Under the pieces are notes generated by a model. It did no database searches, had not been told where the DNA came from, and worked only from the letters and a program-made list of their open reading frames with translations. This document shows, in pieces, positions 1 through 7,915 of a DNA stretch of 64,000 nt. Each line of letters opens with the position of its first letter. The stretch's first letter is position 1. The stretch covers positions 7,630,001-7,694,000 of the forward strand of contig NZ_AP018365.1 of assembly GCF_016756395.1 (NCBI RefSeq), given 5' to 3'. Both the position numbers and the translations under genes were made by a program. The stretch comes from Streptomyces sp. SN-593 (GTDB lineage Bacteria > Actinomycetota > Actinomycetes > Streptomycetales > Streptomycetaceae).

Positions 1-900
1 GTCCAGCGCCCACGGCTCGGGGCGCGCGCCCAGCCCGGTGCGGGCCAGGACGGCGGCGAAGTCGGCGTGCTGGGGCAGGCCGACGCGCCGCTCGGCGTTG
101 AGCACGTTGAGCGTGCGGGTGTGGTCCTCGCGGGCGAGCCGCCACAGCCGCAGCCGAGTGGTGGCCGCGAGCAGTTCCTCGGCGCCCGGGTGGCGCAGGC
201 CGGCGCGCGCGAAGACGCCGTACAGCTCGACGGGGTACGTGGCCTGCGGCTCGCCGCGCACCAGCTCCGCGAAGAGCGCGCCGTCGCGGGTCTCCCGCCA
301 GGCGAAGGCGAACAGGTCGTCCGCCAGGGCCCGTACCGCGGGCAGCGGGTGGCAGGCGCGCACCACGTCGGTCAACTCGGCCAGCTCGCCGAGCGGTTTG
401 AGGGTGAGGTTCGGATCGGCGTCGGTGGCCACGTCGGCCGGCAGCCGGAAGGACGGCCGCATCGCGTCGATCCGGGTGAGCGCGCCCGCGACGATCCGGT
501 CCAGCAACTCGGCGTCCGGATGCGGTGGGCCGTCCTCCGCGCCCGGCCGCGCGGGGAACGCGTCCCGGTCCGGGGCGCCGGGCGTACCCGGCGTACCCGG
601 CCCGACCGTCCTGCTCGGCGCGACCGTCCTGCCCGGCCCTTCCGGCCCTGCCGGTTCGCGCGGCTCGTTCGGCCCTTCCGGCCCGTCCCGCTCGCGCGGG
701 TCCACGCTCGTACGCCGGTGCGGCCGGTGCGGCCGGTCCGCCCCTGCGCCGGTGCGTGTGTTCGCCCGCTCGCCCCCGGGAGGCACGGCGCCGTCCGGGT
801 GGGCGGGTCCGCCCGGCCCGCGCGCGTCCGCGGCCGCACGCCGCCCGCCGGCGCGCGGGTCCGCGCCCGGCCGCTCGGCTCCGCCCGGGGCGGCGTTCAC
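1..900 (-). CDS. Unrecognised protein, C-terminus beyond the window (DUF6895-like?)
   Basis: Seen: a GTG at 900-898 overlaps the TGA of the preceding gene (GTGA), so the two are translationally coupled, and the frame stays open for 300 codons to the left edge. The first ~125 residues are low-complexity (Pro/Gly/Arg/Asp, with PGTPGTPG). A conserved-looking, mostly helical part follows, with the pieces SFRLPADVATDADPN, LKPLGELAELTDVVRACHP, FAWRETRDGALFAELV, YPVELYGVFARAGLRHP and LNAERRVGLPQHADF. No signal peptide, membrane segment or catalytic motif is visible. From memory this core resembles the actinobacterial family catalogued as DUF6895; that is unverified. It is the third gene of a cassette that begins with a 61-residue peptide. 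Function unknown. Confidence 0.75.
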   Translation of the reverse strand, partial: MNAAPGGAERPGADPRAGGRRAAADARGPGGPAHPDGAVPPGGERANTRTGAGADRPHRPHRRTSVDPRERDGPEGPNEPREPAGPEGPGRTVAPSRTVGPGTPGTPGAPDRDAFPARPGAEDGPPHPDAELLDRIVAGALTRIDAMRPSFRLPADVATDADPNLTLKPLGELAELTDVVRACHPLPAVRALADDLFAFAWRETRDGALFAELVRGEPQATYPVELYGVFARAGLRHPGAEELLAATTRLRLWRLAREDHTRTLNVLNAERRVGLPQHADFAAVLARTGLGARPEPWALD

Positions 901-1715
901 CGCACCCCGCGTCCGTGGAAGCGCCGGGCGACCGCGGTGTGCAGGGCAACGCGGGGATCGCCCGCGCTCATCCGCAGCACGTAGGCCAGTCCGGTGTCCA
1001 GCCCGAGGGTGTCGGGGACGTCCGGCACCCGGGCCAGCCAGCGGCCGATCCCCGCCGCCTGGAGCCAGTCGCGGCGGCGGACCGCGCGGACGAAGCCGCG
1101 CGCCAGGTCCTCGGTGCGCGCGGCCAGGCCCTCGGCGAGCGCGGGCGCCAGGCCCGGCAGCGAGAGCGCGCCGAGCTGGGAGGCGCGGTGCGCGAGCTTC
1201 GGCCACGGGTCGGTGCGCAACCAGTCGGTGCCCGCGCGCGGTTCGGCCGGCCGGCCGTCCTGGCCGCCGGGGGAGCCGGCGGACGCGGAACCCCCGGGCA
1301 GGAAGGCCCGGGACGCCTCCACCAGCCCGCGGTAGCTCCACACGGACACGTCGGAGGCGTCGGCGCCCGGGGGATAGGCGGCGAGCGCCTTGCGGACGAT
1401 CGCCTCGTCCGCGAGCCGGTCGGCATGCGGGCCCGCGGTCCCGGCGGTGCCCGCCGTGGACGTCGGGGACGTCGGAGGAGTCGGGGCGCCCCGGCCCGCG
1501 GCACCGCCCGCCGTCGTGTCGGCGTACGGCGCGTACGGCGCCAGCACGTCCGCCCCCAGGACCCTGATCGCCGCGAGTGCGACCGGGTCGTCCTGCGCGA
1601 GGACACCGGACAGCGCGTAGGAGTCGCGCCCGCCGTCGAGGGCGAGCGCGACTCCCGTGGCGATGTCGGCGACCACAGCGCTCAGCGAGGTGTCCTGCTG
1701 CGGCTGCTCGGCCAA
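897..1715 (-). CDS. Unrecognised protein in a peptide-led cassette
   Basis: Seen: a 272-residue frame with a TTG start at 1715. The start is supported by a GGAAGG ribosome-binding site seven bases upstream, inside the 16-base gap after the 61-residue peptide gene. Two moderately conserved-looking parts (residues ~1-55, with SAVVADIATGVALALDGG and ALAAIRVLGADVLAPYAPYA; and ~95-272, Trp- and Leu-rich helices such as WSYRGLVEASRAFL and DWLQAAGIGRWLARVP) are joined by a Thr/Gly/Pro linker. There is no signal peptide, transmembrane helix or recognisable catalytic motif. Its stop codon overlaps the start of the next gene. I do not recognise the family. The tight spacing on both sides suggests that the three products act together. 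Confidence 0.75.
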   Translation of the reverse strand: MAEQPQQDTSLSAVVADIATGVALALDGGRDSYALSGVLAQDDPVALAAIRVLGADVLAPYAPYADTTAGGAAGRGAPTPPTSPTSTAGTAGTAGPHADRLADEAIVRKALAAYPPGADASDVSVWSYRGLVEASRAFLPGGSASAGSPGGQDGRPAEPRAGTDWLRTDPWPKLAHRASQLGALSLPGLAPALAEGLAARTEDLARGFVRAVRRRDWLQAAGIGRWLARVPDVPDTLGLDTGLAYVLRMSAGDPRVALHTAVARRFHGRGVR

Positions 1716-1731
1716 CGTGTCGCCTTCCGCG

Positions 1732-1917
1732 TCAGCGGGCGTCCGTCTTCGGACGCGGGGTCGGCGGTGAGATCAGAAGCAGTCCTGCGAGCAGGAGGCC
1801 TGCACCGCATTCGCGGGTGTCACGGTAGATGCCTTCAGGTTCCGCGGAATCCAGCAGTCCTTCGACCTCAGCGGCAAGCGCTGCCGTCTCGACCGGGGCT
1901 GTCAGCTCCGAAGCCAT
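1732..1917 (-). CDS. Small 61-residue peptide, possible precursor
   Basis: Seen: ATG at 1917, preceded by GAGGAG with an eight-base gap, encodes 61 residues. The N-terminal ~37 residues are acidic and helical (MASELTAPVETAALAAEVEG), then comes a single cysteine (RDTRECGAG), a hydrophobic run (LLLAGLLLISPP) and a basic Pro-rich tail ending in TDAR. The layout of acidic leader, short hydrophobic core and charged tail would fit either a peptide precursor or a small membrane-anchored regulator; it does not match a class I know. It heads the cassette with the two unrecognised genes downstream, 16 bases from the next start. The good ribosome-binding site and the operon position argue that it is real. 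Confidence 0.65.
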   Translation of the reverse strand: MASELTAPVETAALAAEVEGLLDSAEPEGIYRDTRECGAGLLLAGLLLISPPTPRPKTDAR

Positions 1918-2046
1918 GGGATCATCTCCTCTTGGTCGGCTTGGAACTCCACCATCGCATTCGGGGCAATACGCTGCAAACGGGACATTCTTCCCCGGGC
2001 GTGTCGTGCCCGGACCGGTGGCCCGGGCATCCGGGACCCCGGCGGC

Positions 2047-2895
2047 TCAGAACTCCTCGTGCTGGTTCGGGTCGCCGCCCAGCCGCCGCCGCTCGCCGGC
2101 CGTGACCGCCGCCAACTCCGCCTCCGACAGCTCGAATCCGAAGATGTCGAGGTTGTCGCGCTGTCGCTGCGGGTCGCCCGACTTCGGGATCGGCACCACC
2201 CCGAGCTGGGTGTGCCAGCGCAGCACCACCTGGCCGGGGGTGCGGTCGTGCGCCTGGGCGGCCGCCCGCACGGCGGGGTCGGCGAGCAGGTCGGACCCCC
2301 GGCCGAGCGGGCTCCAGCTCTCCACCACGACGCCCCTGCCGGCGAGCTGGCGCCGCAACTCCTCCTGCGGGAACAGCGGGTGCATCTCGATCTGGTCCAC
2401 CGACGGCAGCACGCCGGTCTCGCGCTCCAGCCGGTCGATGTGCGCGGCGGTGAAGTTCGACACCCCGATCGAGCGCACCACGCCCTCCTCGCGCAGCTTG
2501 ACCATCGCCCGCCAGGTGTCCACGTACCGGTCCACCCGCGGCAGCGGCCAGTGGACGAGGTACAGGTCCACGTAGTCCAGGCCGAGCCGCTTGCGGGACT
2601 CCTCGAACGACGCGAGCGTCTCCTCGTAGCCGTGGTCGCGCCCGGGCACCTTCGTGGTGACCACGATCTGCTCGCGCGGCACCCCGCCGTGCCGTACACC
2701 GCGGCCGGTGCCGGCCTCGTTGCCGTAGTTCACCGCGGTGTCGACCAGCCGGTAGCCGAGCCGGATCGCCTCGGCGACCGCCCGCTCCGCCTCCGCGTCG
2801 TCCATCGGGTACGTGCCCAGGCCGAGCCCCGGCAACTGCGTGCCGTCGGAGAGGGTGCGCACGGGCGCCGTGGCGGCCGGTGAGAGAGGGGACAT
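2047..2895 (-). CDS. Aldo/keto reductase (AKR5-like)
   Basis: A 282-residue NADPH-dependent reductase of the aldo/keto reductase superfamily, which reduces aldehydes and ketones in the cytoplasm. Seen: the complete catalytic tetrad, Asp52 and Tyr57 (VDTAVNYGNE), Lys82 (VTTKVPG) and His115 (LVHWPLP), together with GVSNF, the barrel strand SVDQIEMHPLF and the cofactor-phosphate segment PIPKSGDPQRQRDNL near the C-terminus. The length is normal for the family. The short, simple form and NYGNE motif resemble the AKR5 group of 2,5-diketo-D-gluconate reductase-like enzymes, but the substrate cannot be told. It is divergent from the UvrA-like gene and is not obviously part of an operon. Confidence 0.93.
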   Translation of the reverse strand: MSPLSPAATAPVRTLSDGTQLPGLGLGTYPMDDAEAERAVAEAIRLGYRLVDTAVNYGNEAGTGRGVRHGGVPREQIVVTTKVPGRDHGYEETLASFEESRKRLGLDYVDLYLVHWPLPRVDRYVDTWRAMVKLREEGVVRSIGVSNFTAAHIDRLERETGVLPSVDQIEMHPLFPQEELRRQLAGRGVVVESWSPLGRGSDLLADPAVRAAAQAHDRTPGQVVLRWHTQLGVVPIPKSGDPQRQRDNLDIFGFELSEAELAAVTAGERRRLGGDPNQHEEF

Positions 2896-3157
2896 GGGAG
2901 GACCACTCCGTTCCGTGGGTTGTCGTACCTTCCGGCTATTGTCTCGCTTCTGCCCCCTCGACCTGGGAGGACGCCGATCCGCACCCCGCGTCGGGGGTAC
3001 CGGGGGCCGTGGCCGCCGGTCGCGGGGCGGGCGCCGGACCCGCCGGACCTACCTGGCCGGACCGGGAGGGGCCGGTGGAGCAGGCGGGACCGGTCGGGAC
3101 GGCGCCGGTCGGGACCAGGACCGCGCGGGGCGGTGCTGCGGAGCGGACGGAGACACG

Positions 3158-5587
3158 ATGAGCACGACGGACGGCACGACGGGCGCGGCGGCGAGTGCGG
3201 CGACGGACGCGGGGGCCGGAGCGCGGCCCGCCGACGCCCACGACCTGATCCGGGTGCACGGCGCCCGGGTGAACAACCTCAGGGACGTCAGCGTCGAGAT
3301 CCCGAAGCGGCGGCTGACGGTGTTCACCGGCGTGTCCGGCTCGGGCAAGAGCAGCCTGGTGTTCGGGACGATCGCCGCGGAGTCGCAGCGCCTGGTCAAC
3401 GAGACGTACAGCGCCTTCGTGCAGGGCTTCATGCCCGCGCTCGCGCGGCCCGAGGTCGACGTCCTGGAGGGCCTGACCACCGCGATCGTCGTGGACCAGC
3501 AGCGGATGGGCACCGACCCCCGCTCCACGGTCGGCACCGCCACCGACGCCCACGCGATGCTGAGGGTGCTCTTCAGCCGCCTGGGTGAGCCGCACGTCGG
3601 CCCGCCGAGCGCGTACGCCTTCAACGTCCCCTCGATCCGGGCCAGCGGCGCGATGACCGTCGAGCGCGGCGGCCGGAAGGCGCAGCAGGTGACGTACCAG
3701 CGCACCGGCGGTATGTGCCCGCGCTGCGAGGGCAGCGGCAGCGTCTCCGACATCGACCTCACCCAGCTCTACGACGACACGAAGTCGATCGCCGGCGGCG
3801 CGTTCACCATCCCCGGCTGGAAGCCCGACAGCTTCTGGACCGTCCGGGTCTACGCCGAGTCCGGCGTCCTCGACCCGGACAAGCCGATCCGCGACTTCGG
3901 CGAGAAGGAGATGCACGACTTCCTGTACGGCGAGCCGGTGAAGGTGAAGGTCGAGGGCGTCAACCTCACGTACGAGGGGCTGATCCCCAAGATCCGCAAG
4001 TCGATGCTCTCCAAGGACCGGGAGTCGCTCCAGCCCCACATCCGGGCGTTCGTGGACCGCGCGGTCACCTTCACCGCCTGCCCCGAGTGCGGGGGCACCC
4101 GGCTGAGCGAGGCGGCGCGCTCCTCGCGCGTGGCCGGGCTGAGCATCGCCGACGCCTGCGCCCTTCAGATCAGCGACCTGGCCGCCTGGGTCCGGGGCCT
4201 GAGCGAGCCGTCGGTCGCGCCGCTGCTCGCCGCGCTCGGGGACACGCTCGACGCCTTCGCCGAGATCGGCCTGGGCTACCTCTCGCTCGACCGGCCGTCG
4301 GGCACCCTGTCGGGCGGCGAGGCACAGCGGGTGAAGATGATCCGCCAGTTGGGTTCCTCGCTCACCGACGTGACGTACGTCTTCGACGAGCCGACCGTGG
4401 GCCTGCACCCGCACGACGTCCGGCGGATGAACGACCTGCTGCTGCGGCTGCGCGACAAGGGCAACACCCTGCTGGTGGTCGAGCACAAGCCGGAGACGAT
4501 CGGGATCGCCGACCACGTCGTCGACCTCGGGCCCGGCGCCGGCACGGCGGGCGGGAGCGTCTGCTTCGAGGGCACCGTCGAGGGGCTGCGGGCGTCCGGC
4601 ACCGTCACCGGGCGGCACTTCGACGACCGGGCGGCGATCAAGCCGACGGTGCGCGCACCGTCCGGGGTGCTGCCGATCCGCGGCGCGGCGACGCACAACC
4701 TCCGCGACGTGGACGTGGACATCCCCCTGGGGGTGCTGGTCGTGGTCACCGGCGTCGCCGGGTCCGGCAAGAGCTCGCTGGTGCACGGGTCGCTCGCGAA
4801 CGGCCCGGCCGGCGCGGCGGCGGGCGTGGTGTCGGTCGACCAGAGCCCGATCCGCGGGTCGCGGCGGAGCAACCCCGCGACGTACTCCGGGCTGCTCGAC
4901 CCGATCCGGAAGGCGTTCGCGAAGGCGAACGGCGTGAAGCCGGCGCTGTTCAGCCCCAACTCCGCGGGCGCGTGCCCCGCCTGCCAGGGCACCGGCGTCG
5001 TCTACACCGACCTGGCGATGATGGCCGGGGTCGCGGCGGTCTGCGAGGTGTGCGAGGGCAAGCGGTTCGAGGCGTCGGTGCTCGACCACCGGCTCGGCGG
5101 CCGCGACATCAGCGAGGTGCTGGCGATGTCGGTGGACCAGGCCGCGGAGTTCTTCGGCGACGGCGACGCGCGCACTCCGGCCGCGCACGCCGTCCTCACC
5201 CGGCTCGCCGACGTCGGGCTCGGCTACCTCGGCATCGGCCAGCCGCTCACCACCCTGTCCGGCGGCGAGCGGCAGCGGCTCAAGCTCGCCACGCACATGG
5301 CCGCCAAGGGCGGGGTCCTCGTCCTCGACGAGCCGACCAGCGGCCTCCACCTCGCCGACGTCGAGCAACTGCTCGGCCTGCTCGACCGCCTGGTGGACGC
5401 CGGCAGGTCGGTGGTCGTGGTCGAGCACCACCAGGCGGTCATGGCGCACGCCGACTGGATCGTGGACCTCGGCCCCGGCGCGGGCCACGAGGGCGGCCGG
5501 GTCGTCTTCGAGGGCACCCCCGCCGACCTCGTCGCCGCCCGCTCCACCCTCACCGGCGAGCACCTGGCGGCCTACGTGCACCCTTGA
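3158..5587 (+). CDS. UvrA-like ABC ATPase, short class (UvrA2/DrrC-like)
   Basis: An 809-residue cytoplasmic twin ABC ATPase of the UvrA family. Seen: first Walker A at ~58-66 (GVSGSGKSS), zinc-finger Cys pairs at ~186 (CPRCEG) and ~307 (CPECGG), ABC signature LSGGEAQR at ~384 and Walker B DEPTVGLH at ~410; second Walker A at ~531 (GVAGSGKSS), CPAC at ~606, CEVCEGK at ~628, LSGGERQR at ~700 and DEPTSGLH at ~724. Housekeeping UvrA is ~950-1000 residues; this one is shorter, as in UvrA2/DrrC proteins that lack the UvrB-binding insertion and are linked to tolerance of DNA-binding drugs. The open frame extends upstream to ~2813, but ATG 3158 has a GGAG box and begins just before the conserved region. 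No partner gene lies beside it. Confidence 0.92.
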   Translation: MSTTDGTTGAAASAATDAGAGARPADAHDLIRVHGARVNNLRDVSVEIPKRRLTVFTGVSGSGKSSLVFGTIAAESQRLVNETYSAFVQGFMPALARPEVDVLEGLTTAIVVDQQRMGTDPRSTVGTATDAHAMLRVLFSRLGEPHVGPPSAYAFNVPSIRASGAMTVERGGRKAQQVTYQRTGGMCPRCEGSGSVSDIDLTQLYDDTKSIAGGAFTIPGWKPDSFWTVRVYAESGVLDPDKPIRDFGEKEMHDFLYGEPVKVKVEGVNLTYEGLIPKIRKSMLSKDRESLQPHIRAFVDRAVTFTACPECGGTRLSEAARSSRVAGLSIADACALQISDLAAWVRGLSEPSVAPLLAALGDTLDAFAEIGLGYLSLDRPSGTLSGGEAQRVKMIRQLGSSLTDVTYVFDEPTVGLHPHDVRRMNDLLLRLRDKGNTLLVVEHKPETIGIADHVVDLGPGAGTAGGSVCFEGTVEGLRASGTVTGRHFDDRAAIKPTVRAPSGVLPIRGAATHNLRDVDVDIPLGVLVVVTGVAGSGKSSLVHGSLANGPAGAAAGVVSVDQSPIRGSRRSNPATYSGLLDPIRKAFAKANGVKPALFSPNSAGACPACQGTGVVYTDLAMMAGVAAVCEVCEGKRFEASVLDHRLGGRDISEVLAMSVDQAAEFFGDGDARTPAAHAVLTRLADVGLGYLGIGQPLTTLSGGERQRLKLATHMAAKGGVLVLDEPTSGLHLADVEQLLGLLDRLVDAGRSVVVVEHHQAVMAHADWIVDLGPGAGHEGGRVVFEGTPADLVAARSTLTGEHLAAYVHP

Positions 5588-5668
5588 CCCCCGCACCCCC
5601 TGACCCCGTCCACCCGCCCGGGGCGCCGCAATGCCGCCGGGGTCCCGCCCTGTTCCTCCCCCCACACG

Positions 5669-6958
5669 TCAGCCGGGCGGGGCGAGCAGCGGGGCCACGG
5701 CCCGGGCCCACGCCAGCAACCACTCGTCGGCGCCCGGGCGCGCCACCCACTGGGAGCCGATCGGAAGCCCGTCGGCGGTCCGGTCGGCGGGCAGGCAGAG
5801 CGACGGCCAGCCGGCGTAGCTCCACGGCAGGCACAGGGCCGGATCGCCCGTGCCGGACAACCCGCGCGGCGCGGGACCGGTGGCGGCCGGGCAGATCCAC
5901 AGGTCCACGCCGGCCCGGTCGGTCGCCGCCAGCAGCTCCCGGCGGAAGGCGTCGCGCGCCCGCAGCGCCTCCTCGTACCGGGCGCGGGAGACCGCCAGGC
6001 CCTCGCGGACGGTGGCCGCGGAGCGCTCCCGGTAGAGGGCGCCGTGGCGCGGGAACCACACGGCGTGGCTGCGCGCGGCCTCGTGGCGGTTCACGGCGAA
6101 CAGGTCGCCGGCGACGGCCGCGAGGCCGGCGAACGACGGCACCCGCCGCACGTCGAGCCCGGCGCGCGTGAGTGCCGCCACCTGGCGTTCGAGCGCGGTG
6201 CGGGCCTGCTCCCCGGCCTGGTCCAGGTACGGCCCGTCGGGCACGCCGAAGACCGGCGGTCGGGACGGGACCCGCGGCAGCGGCCGCCAGCCGTCGCACA
6301 GCACGGCGGCGGCGGTCGCGGCCGCCCCCGGAGTGGCGGCGAAGATCCCGAGGGTGTCGAGGGTGGGCGCGTTGGGGATCACCCCGCCGGTCGGGATGCG
6401 GCCCGCGGTCGGCTTGAAGCCCACGACGCCGCAGTACGACGCCGGGCGGATCACCGAGCCGACGGTCTGCGTGCCGATCGCCAGGGGCACCATGCCGGCC
6501 GCGACCGCCGCGGCCGAGCCGCTGCTGGAGCCGCCGGGGGTGTGGCCGAGCGCGTGCGGGTTGCGGGTGGGGCCCGGCGCGCTCATCGCGAACTCGGCGG
6601 TCACCGTCTTCCCGGCGACCACCGCGCCGGCCGCGCGCAGCCGGTCCACGACGACGGCCTGTCCGCCCGCGAACACCTCCGGGGGAAGCCGCGACCCGGC
6701 GCGGGTCGGCAGCCCGTCCACACGCACGATGTCCTTGACCGCGACCGGAACGCCGAACAGCGGCGGTCGTCCCCCTGCCACGGGCCACCGGGCGTGCGCT
6801 TGCGCCAGGGCGCCCCGCACGCGGGTCCGGCGAGCGGCGCTCGACTCCGCGTCGGCCACGAAGGCCGCGACGCGGCGGTCCAGCAGGTCGATCCGGTCGC
6901 ACAGTTCGTCGGCCGTCACGGACGGCGAGCCGTCCACGGCGTACGTTCTCGGGTCCAC
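5669..6958 (-). CDS. Amidase-signature family hydrolase
   Basis: A 429-residue amidase-signature enzyme, hydrolysing a C-N amide bond with a Ser-cisSer-Lys triad. Seen: Lys75 (VAVKDIVRV), the Gly/Ser-rich signature GGSSSGSAAAV at ~142-152 with the cis-Ser, and nucleophile Ser168 in TQTVGSVIRPASYCG, followed by GFKPTAGRIP. The C-terminal part includes WPSLCLPADRTADGLPIGSQ, typical of the family. Subunit A of Glu-tRNA amidotransferase is excluded by the lack of gatB/gatC neighbours and by divergent sequence. The frame is open far upstream, but GTG 6958 is the first start close to the conserved region; its ribosome-binding site is weak, so the exact start is uncertain. The substrate is unknown. 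Confidence 0.9.
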   Translation of the reverse strand: MDPRTYAVDGSPSVTADELCDRIDLLDRRVAAFVADAESSAARRTRVRGALAQAHARWPVAGGRPPLFGVPVAVKDIVRVDGLPTRAGSRLPPEVFAGGQAVVVDRLRAAGAVVAGKTVTAEFAMSAPGPTRNPHALGHTPGGSSSGSAAAVAAGMVPLAIGTQTVGSVIRPASYCGVVGFKPTAGRIPTGGVIPNAPTLDTLGIFAATPGAAATAAAVLCDGWRPLPRVPSRPPVFGVPDGPYLDQAGEQARTALERQVAALTRAGLDVRRVPSFAGLAAVAGDLFAVNRHEAARSHAVWFPRHGALYRERSAATVREGLAVSRARYEEALRARDAFRRELLAATDRAGVDLWICPAATGPAPRGLSGTGDPALCLPWSYAGWPSLCLPADRTADGLPIGSQWVARPGADEWLLAWARAVAPLLAPPG

Positions 6959-7026
6959 GCGGGACAGGGTGCCAGGGTGCGGGCGGACGACGCGGGCCGG
7001 GCAGGGGCGGAGCGGGTGCGCCCTGC

Positions 7027-7440
7027 TCAGGGGTGGGGGCCGACCTCGGCCCATACGCGCTTGCCGCGGCGCAGGGGGACGGCACCCCATGCCGCGGCGA
7101 GGGCGGTGACCAGGACGAGGCCGCGGCCGCGCTCGTCCTGCGCGTCCGGGCGCATGAGTACCGGGAGTTCGGGGCAGTGGTCGGTCACCGCGACCCGGAC
7201 GAGGTGGTCGGCCGGGCGGGTGATCGACACCCGTAGCCGCGAACCGCTGGCGTGGCGGGCTGCGTTGGCGACCAGTTCGTCCATCACCAGGGTGGTGTCG
7301 TCGGCCAGGTCGTCCAGCGCCCACACGCTCAGCACGATCGACACGAGGCTGCGCGCCGACCGCGCGCTCTGCGGCACGCAGGGCAGCGTCGCCTCGTATC
7401 CGGGGTCGCCACGCGGGTTGGCGACAGTGGTGACGGTCAT
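7027..7440 (-). CDS. Small ATP-binding protein, RsbW-like anti-sigma/histidine-kinase fold
   Basis: A 137-residue single-domain HATPase_c protein. Seen: the N box MDELVANAARHA (Glu55, Asn59), the strand RVAVTDHCPELP and the G-box region DERGRGLVLVTALA; there is no dimerisation or sensor domain. Such stand-alone domains are abundant in Streptomyces and include anti-sigma factor kinases of the RsbW/SpoIIAB type. The typical second G box is degenerate, which is common in this expanded group. ATG 7440 is the only sensible start. It lies 68 bases upstream of the amidase gene on the same strand, but there is no evidence of a shared role. Its partner, a sigma factor or an antagonist, is not in the window. 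Confidence 0.88.
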   Translation of the reverse strand: MTVTTVANPRGDPGYEATLPCVPQSARSARSLVSIVLSVWALDDLADDTTLVMDELVANAARHASGSRLRVSITRPADHLVRVAVTDHCPELPVLMRPDAQDERGRGLVLVTALAAAWGAVPLRRGKRVWAEVGPHP

Positions 7441-7915
7441 GTGGGTCTCGATGCGCGGTAGGGAGCTCGGTGGTGTCGGTCGGTCTGGTGGTCGGTCGGC
7501 TAGCTCCTGCCCGCGTTGGCGTCCCTCGCACCACCATCGACCGGAATGCGCGCCAATTCCCTCCATTCGGCCGTAGCGCGCGCCATGGCGCGGCCGCTGC
7601 CGACCGGTCCACCCGGCGCAACCGTCCACCCGGCGCAACCGTTCGCACGGCGTGACCGTCCGCACCGCGTGTCCGGCCCGCACGGCGCGGCGACTCGCCC
7701 GGCCCCGCACGGGACGGGGACCGGCCCCCGGGCCGTCAGGCTCGGCGGAGGCTCCCCGTGGCGGAACGCGGGTGCCCGGCGGAAGCGCCGCGCGCCCCGC
7801 GTTCCCCGCAGCGCCGGGCCCGGCCCGGCCACGCACTGCGGAGGGTGCCCGACCGTCCGAGGCGGATCGGGCGCCCTCCGACCGGCCGGGGCGGGCCGCG
7901 GACCGGGACGGGGTG
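7441..7915. other. Non-coding stretch between ATPase and lipase genes
   Basis: These 475 bases hold no gene I can support; the open frames that cross it have Arg/Pro/Gly-rich translations and no ribosome-binding site. The part next to 7440 must contain the promoter of the ATPase gene, but I see no clear -35/-10 pair. A 17-base tandem repeat occupies 7603-7671. The right end, below 7915, is the 3' flank of the lipase gene. Confidence 0.6.
7603..7671. repeat. Tandem repeat, 17-base unit, four copies
   Basis: Four head-to-tail copies at 7603-7620 (one base longer), 7621-7637, 7638-7654 and 7655-7671, with consensus ACCGTCCACCCGGCGCA. The first two are nearly identical and the last two diverge (CCGCACCGCGTG type). 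It lies in a non-coding region. Confidence 0.8.

Noticed and set aside
2936-5665. A long minus-strand open frame (909 codons) opposite the UvrA-like gene.
   Set aside because: Its product is basic, low in complexity and lacks domains, while the plus frame has complete ABC motifs. Long antisense frames are expected at this GC content.
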